DNA of 64,000 bases, from positions 28,068 through 92,067 of the forward strand of contig CANJVX010000007.1 in NCBI GenBank assembly GCA_947478405.1, read 5' to 3'. A program made the translations under genes and the position numbers. Below the pieces are notes generated by a model, which made no database searches, was not told where the DNA came from, and saw nothing but the letters and a program-made list of their open reading frames with translations. This document shows positions 35,421 to 43,299 of this stretch, piece by piece. This DNA is from Beijerinckiaceae bacterium (GTDB taxonomy: Bacteria; Pseudomonadota; Alphaproteobacteria; Rhizobiales; Beijerinckiaceae). Position 1 is the first letter of the stretch. Each line of letters opens with the position of its first letter.

Positions 35421-36671
35421 TTGGGCCTGCCCGTGCCGTCTTCCGCGTCGAAAACAGCTGCCGTGATCGGGGCGGGCCCCGCAGGCCTGATGGCCGCGCA
35501 GGAAATGGCGCGCGCCGGGCTGGCGGTGACCATTTTCGACCGCATGCCCTCGCCTGCGCGTAAATTTCTGCTGGCGGGTCGTGGCGGGCTCAATCTGACC
35601 CATACCGAGCCGCTTGAAACTTTCATGACGCGCTATGGCACCAGTGCTCCGCAACTGCACCCGATGATCGAGGCTTTCACGCCCGACATGCTGCGCACTT
35701 GGAGTGAAGATTTGGGAGAGCCTACTTTTGCGGGGTCCAGCGGGCGTGTCTTCCCTAAAAGCTTCAAAGCCTCGCCTCTGTTGCGTGCGCTTTTGCGCCG
35801 ACTGGATGATCTGGGTGTGCGTTTGTTCGCGCGCCATTCTTTTGCGGGCTTTGATGAGCGTGGCTTGCCCATTCTTCTTGATGCTCAGCAGTTGCGTGTG
35901 ACAAAGCATTTCGATGTGCATGTTTTTGCATTGGGTGGCGCATCCTGGCCCAAGCTGGGATCGGACGCGCGCTGGTGCGAATGGTTTTCAGCGCGCGGCA
36001 TTGTCGTGCATCCGTTCAAGCCCGCCAATTGTGGGTTTGATGTGAATTGGTCAGAGCATTTCATCTCACGCTTTGCTGGCGCGCCGTTGAAGAATATCGG
36101 CTTTGCAATGGGCGAGCGTCATGTGCGCGGTGAAGCGATGATTGCGCAAACGGGTGTTGAGGGCGGTGCGATTTATGCGCTGTCAGCCCCCTTGCGCGAT
36201 GAGATTGCTCAAGCTGGCTTTGCGATGCTGCATCTCGATTTACATCCCGATGTCGAAGAGGCCGAACTGGCGCGCCGTCTTGCACGCCCGCGAAATGGTC
36301 AGTCGATGTCGTCTTTCCTGCGCAAGGCGGCAGGCTTGTCGCCGGTGGAGGCTGCACTCTTGCGCGAAGCGCAGCGCGATCTGCCAGACGAGGCGCAGGC
36401 TCTGGCGCATCTGATCAAACATCTTCCGCTCCGATTGGAGCGTGTGCGCCCGATTGCGCGCGCTATCTCGTCAGCCGGCGGAATTGCATTTGATGAAGTT
36501 GATGCGGGCCTCATGCTGCGCCAAGCGCCGGGGCTTTTTGTCTGCGGTGAAATGCTCGATTGGGAAGCCCCTACGGGGGGTTATCTGCTGCAGGCCTGTT
36601 TTGCGACCGGCTTTGTGGCGGGCCAAGCTGCAGCGCATTATGCGGCAGGGGTTGGCCTTTTGCGCCAATGA
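35421..36671 (+). CDS. BaiN/HI0933-like FAD-dependent oxidoreductase (TIGR03862-like)
   Basis: A 416-residue flavoprotein. The N-terminal dinucleotide motif VIGAGPAGLMAAQEMARAG (about 15-33) is followed by the family signature SPARKFLLAGRGGLNLTHTE (about 44-63) and GSSGRVFPKSF-type GSSGRVFPKSFKAS. The C-terminal ISSAGGIAFDEVD....L......GLFVCGEMLDW.APTGGYLLQACFATG closes the FAD site. The family is poorly characterised. The start is probably TTG at 35421 or GTG at 35433; no clear Shine-Dalgarno is visible. It is divergent from rluD with 63 bp between. Confidence 0.85.
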   Translation: MGLPVPSSASKTAAVIGAGPAGLMAAQEMARAGLAVTIFDRMPSPARKFLLAGRGGLNLTHTEPLETFMTRYGTSAPQLHPMIEAFTPDMLRTWSEDLGEPTFAGSSGRVFPKSFKASPLLRALLRRLDDLGVRLFARHSFAGFDERGLPILLDAQQLRVTKHFDVHVFALGGASWPKLGSDARWCEWFSARGIVVHPFKPANCGFDVNWSEHFISRFAGAPLKNIGFAMGERHVRGEAMIAQTGVEGGAIYALSAPLRDEIAQAGFAMLHLDLHPDVEEAELARRLARPRNGQSMSSFLRKAAGLSPVEAALLREAQRDLPDEAQALAHLIKHLPLRLERVRPIARAISSAGGIAFDEVDAGLMLRQAPGLFVCGEMLDWEAPTGGYLLQACFATGFVAGQAAAHYAAGVGLLRQ

Positions 36672-36713
36672 CGCTCTAATGGGCGCGTAAACATTCAAGA
36701 AGGCGGGCGGGAC

Positions 36714-37511
36714 GTGAATTCTCTGGAGCGCATGATCGTCATTCTCGATCTGTTCGAGGGTGATCGGCTCGAATGGACGCTTGAGGATATGCAGGCGCGC
36801 CTCGGCTATACGCGCTCGACCCTTTACCGCTATCTGAAAGTGCTGACCGACACGGGCCTGCTGACTTCGCTTCCAGAGGTAGGCTATACGCTTGGGCCCC
36901 GCGTGGCCGAACTTGATTATGCCATGCGCGAGCGCGACCCTCTGATTTCGGCCAGTCGGCCGGTGATGGCCGAGCTGGTCAGCGATATTCCCGGCATTGC
37001 ATTGCTGTGCCGGCGTTATCGCAACCGCGTGCTCTGTGTGCATCAAGAACAGGGCACGGAATTGTTTCAGTCCAATTACGAGCGCGGGCTGGCGCGTCCA
37101 CTTGTACAAGGCGCGGCCTCGCGCATCATTCTTGCGCATTTGCCGTCTGCGCAGGTGCGCAAGATTTACGAGGCTGATCCGCAAGCCGTGCAGGTGGCAG
37201 GCCTCGGTGCCTCACTCAACGATATGCGTGCGGCTTTGCGGGCTATGCGGCAGGCGGGGTTCGACAAGACAGAAAGCCAGGTGACACGGGGCGTGACGGG
37301 CGTTGCCGCGCCCATCTTCGACCGGCGCAGCAATGTGCTGGGCTCGCTGAGCCTGACGATCGGCGAGGATCATTTGTCGGACGAGCGGCTGGCGCAGATT
37401 GCGGGACGTGTGATGCTATGTGCCCGCATTGTCACCCGCACCATTGCCCGCGACCGCGCCGAGATGGGTGCCGAGGCACCCCTGGCAGCGGGCCTTCGCG
37501 CAGTGGGCTGA
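36714..37511 (+). CDS. IclR-family transcriptional regulator
   Basis: A 265-residue regulator with a GTG start. The N-terminal winged helix (ERMIVILDLFEG, then TLEDMQARLGYTRSTLYRYLKVLTDTGLL) binds DNA. The C-terminal IclR effector domain (about 85-255) includes GIALLCRRYRNRVLCVHQEQG and RGVTGVAAPIFDRR. IclR proteins usually control nearby catabolic genes in response to an aromatic or small acid. Located 42 nt after the flavoprotein gene and 143 nt before the class II aldolase gene, it is the likely local regulator of the downstream degradation genes. Confidence 0.9.
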   Translation: MNSLERMIVILDLFEGDRLEWTLEDMQARLGYTRSTLYRYLKVLTDTGLLTSLPEVGYTLGPRVAELDYAMRERDPLISASRPVMAELVSDIPGIALLCRRYRNRVLCVHQEQGTELFQSNYERGLARPLVQGAASRIILAHLPSAQVRKIYEADPQAVQVAGLGASLNDMRAALRAMRQAGFDKTESQVTRGVTGVAAPIFDRRSNVLGSLSLTIGEDHLSDERLAQIAGRVMLCARIVTRTIARDRAEMGAEAPLAAGLRAVG

Positions 37512-37654
37512 AAAACTTCGCCCCATTTCGCGCGGCAGGCCTTGGTAATTCTGGCCAGCGCCAAATGAAACCTGTATGGAAACAAGGGACGGACCCTGAC
37601 AATAACCGGGGCCGCAGACATTCAAGACTGACGCAAGCAGCGGAGGAATATGCC

Positions 37655-38422
37655 ATGACCGATCTGGGTCAATTGAAGGAAGAACTCGTCACGGCGAACC
37701 ATATTCTCGCCCATCACCATGTCGTCGATTCCTTCGGCCACATTTCCGTTCGCCACCCCGAAAATCCGAACCATTTTCTGATGTCGCGCGCGCGTGCTCC
37801 CGCCTGCACGGTCGAGAGCGACATTATGGAATTCAAGCTCGATGGCGCGATTGTCGGGCAAGAAGTTGGTAAGCCCTATTCGGAACGTTTCATCCATGGT
37901 GCTATTCTGGAAGCGCGACCCGATGTAATGTGCGTCGTGCACAATCACAGCCCGAACGTCGTGCCCTTCACCGTCACGGGCCGCAAGATGCGCCCGATCA
38001 TGCATATGTGCGCGCCTATTGGCACCGACATTCCCAACTGGGATATCGGCCACAAATTTGGCTATGACACCAATCTGCTCGTCACCAATATGGACATGGG
38101 TCGCGACCTCGCCAAAACGCTTGGTCATCGCACGGTGTCGCTGATGCGCGGCCATGGTTCGGTTGTGGTTGGCCGTTCGATCCGTGAATCCGTTTTCACC
38201 GCCGTCTATATGGAAATCAACGCCGAGATGCTGATCAAGGCTCTGCAGATGGGCGAAGTCGAATATATGCACGAGACGGAAGTCGCCGCGAACACCAAGG
38301 GCCGCGCGGGCTTTACGTGGGAACGCGGTTGGGAAAACTGGTGCCGCGAGGTCAACCGTCCCTATCGTTCGCAGAGCTGGGACATGGGTCCGGGCTTCTC
38401 GCGCACGGATCCGACGCTTTAA
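37655..38422 (+). CDS. Class II aldolase/adducin-domain protein
   Basis: A 255-residue metal-dependent aldolase or decarboxylase of the AraD/FucA fold. SFGHISVRHPE (about 28-38), E for catalysis in KPYSERFIHGAILEARPDV, the metal ligands in VVHNHSPNVVPF (about 92-103), and LMRGHGSVVVGRSI later in the chain are present. ATG at 37655 has a strong GGAGGAA site. Relatives include fuculose-phosphate aldolase and pyridine-dicarboxylate decarboxylases; the long C-terminal tail (TWERGWENWCREVNRP) resembles the group acting on carboxylated rings, but the substrate is unknown. The open frame upstream to 37418 overlaps the IclR gene and is not real. Confidence 0.85.
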   Translation: MTDLGQLKEELVTANHILAHHHVVDSFGHISVRHPENPNHFLMSRARAPACTVESDIMEFKLDGAIVGQEVGKPYSERFIHGAILEARPDVMCVVHNHSPNVVPFTVTGRKMRPIMHMCAPIGTDIPNWDIGHKFGYDTNLLVTNMDMGRDLAKTLGHRTVSLMRGHGSVVVGRSIRESVFTAVYMEINAEMLIKALQMGEVEYMHETEVAANTKGRAGFTWERGWENWCREVNRPYRSQSWDMGPGFSRTDPTL

Positions 38423-38430
38423 GGACCCCT

Positions 38431-38517
38431 CCGTCATTGCGAGCGAAGCGAAGCAAACCAGAAGTCTCACGCAAAGCCTCTGGGTTGCTTCGGAGCCAAC
38501 GCTCCTCGCAATGACGG
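38431..38517. repeat. REP-like CGTCATTGCGAG repeat, copy B
   Basis: 87-nt element with CCGTCATTGCGAGCGAAGC at the left and CTCGCAATGACGG at the right, potentially forming one long hairpin; between the class II aldolase and binding-protein genes. Confidence 0.8.
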
Positions 38518-38540
38518 CGCATAACAACAGGAGAGGAAAG

Positions 38541-39560
38541 ATGAAACATTCCGCTAAAGCTGCTCTGTTTGCAGCGCTGCTGGCATCGGGCATTGCTCAA
38601 GCCGCCGACAAAGTTTCTGTCGCTGTCGTCAACGCCTCGAGCGATGCCGCACTCTTCATTGCTGATGCCAAGGGCTATTACAAGGCCGAAGGCATTGAGG
38701 CAGAATTTGTCTCCTTCGATACAGGTGCGAAAATGGTGGCGCCCTTGGGCGCCGGCCAGCTTGATGTGGGTGGCGGCGCAGCGTCTGCCGGTCTCTACAA
38801 CGCGGTAGATCGCGGCATCAAAATCAAGATCGTCGCCGACAAGGCGCATAATGTAAAAGGCGCTGGTTTTCAGGCGTTCATGGTGCGCAAAGATCTCATC
38901 GAAAGCGGCAAGGTGAAAAGCTTTGCTGATCTGAAGGGGATGAAGGTTGCCATCACCGGTGCAGGTGGCTCGGATGCGTCCGTGCTCAACGAGGCCATGA
39001 AGAATGGCGGCCTGACTTATAATGATGTCGAGAAAGTCTATCTCGGCTTCCCGCAGCATGCTGTCGCTTTCCAGAATGGCGCCATTGCAGCCAGCATTTC
39101 GACGGAGCCGACAGTTTCCAAGATCGTGGAATTGGGCGCGGCTGTTCGCTTCAAGGGCAATGACGAATTCTATCCCAATGCCCAGACCGCAACGATCCTC
39201 ATGTCAGGTGACTTTACTGAAAAGCGCCCTGAAGTCGCCAAGCGTTTCATGAAAGCCTATTTGCGCGCGGTGCGTGAATTCAATGCGTCGATTGTGAATG
39301 GTCGCATTGCGGGTCCCGGTGCCGATGAAATGGTGAAGATCCTCGCCAAATATTCGGTCATCAAGGATGAAGCGACTTTGCGCGCGATGATCGTTCATGG
39401 CACCGATCCGGACGGCAAGCTAAATGTCGAAAGCTTGAAGAAGGACTTGGTTTTCTTCAAAGAGCAGGGCGATGTGACGGGCAAGATCACCGTCGAACAG
39501 GTTCTGGATGAAAGCTTCATCCAGGCCGCTTTGAAAGAATTGGGCCCTGCCAAGCGCTGA
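38541..39560 (+). CDS. ABC-type substrate-binding protein (SsuA/NMT1-like)
   Basis: A 339-residue periplasmic binding protein with a signal peptide (MKHSAKAALFAALLASGIAQA, cleavage near residue 21). Two-lobe features include ADAKGYYKAEGIEAEFVSF, the GGGAASAG loop and LKGMKVAITGAGGSDASVL, typical of nitrate/sulfonate/thiamine-precursor binding proteins. ATG at 38541 follows GGAGAGGAAAG. No cognate permease or ATPase gene is adjacent, so it must use partners elsewhere or have another role. It is followed by a terminator and a REP copy. Confidence 0.88.
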   Translation: MKHSAKAALFAALLASGIAQAADKVSVAVVNASSDAALFIADAKGYYKAEGIEAEFVSFDTGAKMVAPLGAGQLDVGGGAASAGLYNAVDRGIKIKIVADKAHNVKGAGFQAFMVRKDLIESGKVKSFADLKGMKVAITGAGGSDASVLNEAMKNGGLTYNDVEKVYLGFPQHAVAFQNGAIAASISTEPTVSKIVELGAAVRFKGNDEFYPNAQTATILMSGDFTEKRPEVAKRFMKAYLRAVREFNASIVNGRIAGPGADEMVKILAKYSVIKDEATLRAMIVHGTDPDGKLNVESLKKDLVFFKEQGDVTGKITVEQVLDESFIQAALKELGPAKR

Positions 39561-39580
39561 GGTTTTTTACATGCATTGAA

Positions 39581-39608
39581 AAAGGCGCTCTTGGGAGTGC
39601 CTTTTTTT
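39581..39608 (+). terminator. Rho-independent terminator after the binding-protein gene
   Basis: AAAGGCGCTC-TTGG-GAGTGCCTTTTTTT: imperfect stem with long T-run, 20 nt after the stop. Confidence 0.75.
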
Positions 39609-39613
39609 GTGCT

Positions 39614-39717
39614 CGTCATTGCGAGGGGCGAAAGCGACGCGGCAATCCACGGCGCTAATGTCAAAAGATAGGCGCTATGGAGTCCCGCGTCGGCCTGCGG
39701 CCTCCTCGTAATGACGG
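39614..39717. repeat. REP-like CGTCATTGCGAG repeat, copy C
   Basis: About 104 nt, starting CGTCATTGCGAGGGGCG and ending CTCGTAATGACGGG; diverged internally. Confidence 0.7.
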
Positions 39718-39733
39718 GCGCCCATCATGAAAA

Positions 39734-39760
39734 AACCCGCCGGTTGCCCGGCGGGTTTTT
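39734..39760. terminator. Bidirectional terminator after the amidohydrolase gene
   Basis: ACCCGCCGG-TTGC-CCGGCGGGT flanked by A-run and T-run, so it can act on both strands; it ends the minus-strand amidohydrolase gene. Confidence 0.8.
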
Positions 39761-39785
39761 CAGTTTGCTGCTTCGGCTTTTGATT

Positions 39786-40802
39786 TTATTTGATGCCGAG
39801 CAGTTTCTGGGCGTTCTTGTAATAGATCTTCTCGCGCATCGTGTCTGACATGTCGATCGAGGCCAGTACCTTGATCGTGTCACGGATATAGCCCGGGCCC
39901 TTCTCGGGGTCGAACGGCGAGTCAGAGGCAAACAGAACCTTGTCTTCGCCATAGAAAGCCAGACCACATTCTGTTGCAGGCTTCGAGCCGAACACCGCAG
40001 TGTCGGCATAGAAATCCTTGAAGTAATCGAAGGGGCGCTTCTTCAAGCCTGCGAGCACGACAGAATAATCTTCATCCGACGTGCGCTTGCCCAGCTGATC
40101 CCAACCCGGACCCACGCGGCCTTCAAAGTAAGGAACCATCGCGCCCAAGTGATGTGCGAGAACTTTCAGCTCGGGGAGCTTATCCATCATGCCCGAGAAC
40201 ACGAGACGTGCCATGGCTGCGGAGGTTTCGTAGGGCCAGCCGAAGGTCCACCAGATTTCATACTTGGATTTCGACTCGTTCTTGTAATCGGCCAGATCGC
40301 CCGCAGCGCGCGAGGGATGCAGGAAGATCGGCTTGCCGTGCTTGGCGGCGAGTTCGAAGATCGGGAAATATTTTGGATGATCGAGCGGATCACCATTGAT
40401 GTTGGTGTGCAGCTGGATCGCATTGGCGCCGAGCTGGAACGCGCGCTCGGCTTCTTTCCAGGCATTGTCCGAGTTCATCGGCAATGAGGCCAAGAAACCG
40501 CAGAACTGGTCGGGGTGCTTGTGCACGAGTTCGGCCATGCCATCATTGCCGAGGCGGGCAAATTCTTCGACCTGTTCGGGTGTGCCTAGCGATTCCAGCG
40601 GCGGCATGCCGAGCGAGATCACCTGCTTGTAATCATGATCCTTGCGGAACATGTCCACGCATTTCAGGCGCTCATTGATGTCGTAAATGCAGGGAATGCC
40701 GCGCATGCGCTTGCCAATGTCTTTGGCAGCACCTTCGGAATTCATCATCTTGTCCCAGAGAGCCTGGGGGAAGAAATGGTTGAACGCATCAATGTAACGC
40801 AT
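39786..40802 (-). CDS. ACMSD-family amidohydrolase (decarboxylase-like)
   Basis: A 338-residue TIM-barrel protein of the amidohydrolase-2 family that includes ACMSD and resorcylate or carboxyvanillate decarboxylases. Metal-site positions seen are FNHFFP at residues 6-11, FLHPSRA, VLAHHLGAMVPYFEGR and FASDSPFDPE, near the usual His, His and Asp ligands. The first motif reads F-x-H instead of H-x-H or E-x-H, so one canonical ligand is missing. The ATG at 40802 follows GGGAGG. It is divergent from the LysR gene with a shared 98-bp interval holding a palindrome, so LysR control is likely. The substrate is probably a ring or ring-cleavage carboxylate, by family only. Confidence 0.85.
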   Translation of the reverse strand: MRYIDAFNHFFPQALWDKMMNSEGAAKDIGKRMRGIPCIYDINERLKCVDMFRKDHDYKQVISLGMPPLESLGTPEQVEEFARLGNDGMAELVHKHPDQFCGFLASLPMNSDNAWKEAERAFQLGANAIQLHTNINGDPLDHPKYFPIFELAAKHGKPIFLHPSRAAGDLADYKNESKSKYEIWWTFGWPYETSAAMARLVFSGMMDKLPELKVLAHHLGAMVPYFEGRVGPGWDQLGKRTSDEDYSVVLAGLKKRPFDYFKDFYADTAVFGSKPATECGLAFYGEDKVLFASDSPFDPEKGPGYIRDTIKVLASIDMSDTMREKIYYKNAQKLLGIK

Positions 40803-40874
40803 GGAAACCTCCCGTGTTGTGAGCAAGCGTTACGGGTGACGCGTGCTTTTTGCCAATACAGAGCTTGAACAGAA

Positions 40875-40895
40875 GCTATAAATAGTTTTTATAGC
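40875..40895. promoter_or_regulatory. Candidate LysR operator
   Basis: GCTATAAA (40875-40882), TAGTT, TTTATAGC (40888-40895): perfect 8-bp arms, 5-bp spacer, in the divergent interval and 5 bp upstream of the lysR-type ATG. AT-rich dyads of this form are typical LysR recognition sites. Confidence 0.6.
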
Positions 40896-40900
40896 GACCC

Positions 40901-41818
40901 ATGGATTTGCGCCAGCTCAGATATTTTTTGGCTGTGGCCGAGGCGGGCTCGTTTACAGCCGCGGCCCGGGGGCTTCACGTCTCTCAGCCAGCGCTTGGCT
41001 ATCAGGTGAAACAACTCGAAGATCGCTATGGCACTCCGCTGCTGGAGCGCCATTCGCGCGGCATCCGCACCACCAAGGCGGGAGCAGTGTTGGTTGAGCA
41101 TGCCCGCAAGATTATGGCCGAGGTGGAGGCCGCCGAGGCGGCTCTGGGCAAAATGCGGATGGCTCCGGCGCCGGTTTTGTCGCTGGGCGTTACACCGACC
41201 CCCGGCCGCGCCATTGCGCCTGAGCTGGTTGCCGCATCCGCATTGGGCAGGGGGCCCAAAATCGCGCTGCGCGAGGGCCTTTCCGACGAATTGGCGCGCC
41301 TTGTTCTGGGGGGCGAGCTTGATGCCGCCCTTTGCTACGACCCGCAGGGCGTAGAGCGGCTTGGTGCTATCCCTCTTTACAGTGAAGATCTTTATCTCGT
41401 CGGCCCGCCGGGTCTGGTGGGCCAAGGCGGGGACATGGACTTTGCCGGATTGGCCAAATTGCCGTTGGTGCTGGATGGCTCCTTTCAGGCGGGTCGCCGC
41501 CTCATCGAGCAAGCCGCACGCGATCGCGGGATGAACCTCGATCTGATCGAAGCGGAAGCCGTCACGGTGAAGCGCGAATTGCTGGTGCGCCACGGGCGCT
41601 GCTCCATCGTGCCGCTCGGCCTCTTTTATGAGGAAATCCGCTCCGGTCAGCTTGCCGCGCGCCGCCTGAGCCAGCCTGCCGTCAGCCGCAGTCTCGTGCT
41701 GATTGCGCGCGCCAACCTGCCCGCCGCCCGCCGCAAAGAGCTCGAAGCCGCGCTCCTGCCCTTGGTGGCCGCCCGCATCGCCTCTGGCGAATTGGCGTGG
41801 CGCTATCCGGGCTCCTGA
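40901..41818 (+). CDS. LysR-family transcriptional regulator
   Basis: A 305-residue regulator. The N-terminal helix-turn-helix MDLRQLRYFLAVAEAGSFTAAARGLHVSQPALGYQVKQLE is canonical. It is followed by a linker helix and a co-inducer-binding domain (about 90-300) with GVTPTPGRAIAPEL and ELDAALCYDP. It is divergent from the amidohydrolase and upstream of the cupin genes on its own strand, so it probably controls one or both. The start at 40901 lies almost on the dyad, consistent with autorepression. Confidence 0.92.
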   Translation: MDLRQLRYFLAVAEAGSFTAAARGLHVSQPALGYQVKQLEDRYGTPLLERHSRGIRTTKAGAVLVEHARKIMAEVEAAEAALGKMRMAPAPVLSLGVTPTPGRAIAPELVAASALGRGPKIALREGLSDELARLVLGGELDAALCYDPQGVERLGAIPLYSEDLYLVGPPGLVGQGGDMDFAGLAKLPLVLDGSFQAGRRLIEQAARDRGMNLDLIEAEAVTVKRELLVRHGRCSIVPLGLFYEEIRSGQLAARRLSQPAVSRSLVLIARANLPAARRKELEAALLPLVAARIASGELAWRYPGS

Positions 41819-41958
41819 AGTTCCGCCCAAATCCCGCAGGGCAAGATTGCGTAGGGGCGGCAAAAGGCTTATTCGATCCTTAGTCGAAAGGCGGAGGCTA
41901 ACTCCGCGGCCGGCCGGCGCCGCCAGTGGCGCGACCCACCATTCTTGGGGAGAGAAAC

Positions 41959-42597
41959 ATGACAGATCAACGAGTGACAAAGGGCACGGCAGCTGCCGAC
42001 CTCGGTCACAATTCGGCGAATATGTCGGCAGAAGAAAAACTCGCGACACATTATCATTCCAAGAAGGACCGCATTTTCGTGCGCTCCATTCAGGGTGAAT
42101 ACAAGCTTCAGGACGAACTCGACCGTCTGCGCTCAGTGCCGCGCGTCCGCAAGGCGAAGGACATTCCGTTTGTGGATGGCCCGCAATGCTTCAGCCGCCA
42201 TTATGTCGAGCCCAAAGACGGCATCACACAGACCTTCCACTTCCATCTGGAAGAATATGCGCCAGGCGCAAGCTCGCAGCAGCATGGTCATGTGAATGAA
42301 GCCGCCTTCTATATTCTCGATGGTGAAGGCTACGAGATACATGACGGCATCCGTTATGACTGGAAAGCTGGCGATGTCGCCATCGTGCACAACAATTGCG
42401 TGCACCAGCATTTCAATGCGTCCACCACCAAGCCGGCCCGCGCCATCGTCATCAAGACGAAGCCCATGTATCTCTTCCTGAACATGCTGTTCCAGAAGCA
42501 GGTCAAGTCGCGCTCGGTCGAGCATTCCGAATATTCGGAAGGTTTCGAAGTGCGTGAAGCAGAACAGGACAATAATCATCCCAAGGGAGGCTATTGA
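41959..42597 (+). CDS. Cupin-domain protein 1
   Basis: A 212-residue single-cupin protein. The metal site is complete: HGHVNEAAFYILDGEG (about 114-129) supplies His, His and Glu, and HNNCVHQHFNAS supplies the fourth ligand. A segment before the cupin (about 40-85) and a helical tail flank it. It could be a dioxygenase, isomerase or sensor; the substrate is unknown. ATG at 41959 follows GGGGAGAG. It is immediately followed (1 nt) by a second cupin sharing the VHQHFNA motif, suggesting paralogues or a hetero-oligomer. Confidence 0.82.
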   Translation: MTDQRVTKGTAAADLGHNSANMSAEEKLATHYHSKKDRIFVRSIQGEYKLQDELDRLRSVPRVRKAKDIPFVDGPQCFSRHYVEPKDGITQTFHFHLEEYAPGASSQQHGHVNEAAFYILDGEGYEIHDGIRYDWKAGDVAIVHNNCVHQHFNASTTKPARAIVIKTKPMYLFLNMLFQKQVKSRSVEHSEYSEGFEVREAEQDNNHPKGGY

Positions 42598-42598
42598 T

Positions 42599-43201
42599 AT
42601 GGCATGGGACGAAACCAGTTCCTGGCTCGGTGGCAATGCCAACGAGCGCCTCTATCAGCGTCTTCTGGACGATTCCCAGGATGCGAATTCCCGCAATTCG
42701 CGCCGCAAGAAGATCGTCCGTCCCGATGACATGCCGTGGGAAATGTCGCGTCAGGGTCTCCTGAAGCATCTCATCAATGAGAACATGAACACCCGCATGG
42801 AAACGGTCGACGCTTACATGCAGATCATTCCGCCGGGCTCGCGCTCTGGCAAGCACCGCCATCTGGCGGAGGAATGCGTCTATGTGATCGAAGGCAAAGG
42901 CTATGATCTGCATCAGGATTCTGATTGCGAGATCGGCGATGTCTTTGAATGGGTCATCAATCCCCAAGTGCAGCGTTTTGAATGGGAATCGGGCGATGTG
43001 ATCTACATCCCGCCGAATACGGTGCATCAGCATTTCAATGCTGATCCCAGCAAGCCCGCACGCTTCATTTCCTGCACAAACCGCATCTTCAAGCAAATCG
43101 GCCTGAACACGCTCGAGCAATTCGAGGATTCACCCGATTATGATGCCAAGGTGGTTCTCACCGCCGACCTCGTGCGCCACTATCTGCGCGGCAAGAAGTA
43201 A
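42599..43201 (+). CDS. Cupin-domain protein 2
   Basis: A 200-residue cupin encoded directly after the first. Metal ligands are seen in GKHRHLAEECVYVIEGKG (about 93-110) and in PPNTVHQHFNADPSKPARFI. An N-terminal stretch with WLGGNANERLYQRLLDD and SRRKKIVRPDDMPWE precedes the barrel. The HQHFNA.P.KPAR segment is shared with cupin 1, so the two arose from a common ancestor and probably act together. A strong terminator follows. The function is undetermined. Confidence 0.82.
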   Translation: MAWDETSSWLGGNANERLYQRLLDDSQDANSRNSRRKKIVRPDDMPWEMSRQGLLKHLINENMNTRMETVDAYMQIIPPGSRSGKHRHLAEECVYVIEGKGYDLHQDSDCEIGDVFEWVINPQVQRFEWESGDVIYIPPNTVHQHFNADPSKPARFISCTNRIFKQIGLNTLEQFEDSPDYDAKVVLTADLVRHYLRGKK

Positions 43202-43208
43202 GAATGAC

Positions 43209-43237
43209 GCGGGCGGCTTTGGCCGCCCGCTCTTTTT
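43209..43237 (+). terminator. Rho-independent terminator after the cupin pair
   Basis: GCGGGCGGC-TTTG-GCCGCCCGC followed by TCTTTTT. Confidence 0.85.
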
Positions 43238-43241
43238 CCAG

Positions 43242-43297
43242 CCGTCATTGCGAGCGCAAGCGAAGCAATTAAGACGGCTCGGCGGTTTCTGGATTGC
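43242..43297 (+). repeat. REP-like CGTCATTGCGAG repeat, copy D (half element)
   Basis: Begins CCGTCATTGCGAGCGCAAGCG; the right arm is truncated to GGATTGCA. It directly abuts the EutA-like gene start and would form its 5' leader. Confidence 0.65.
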
Positions 43298-43299
43298 AG

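Noticed and set aside
35358..35921. N-terminal extension of RluD to 35921
   Set aside because: It would run antisense through the flavoprotein gene; RluD homology begins near 35357.
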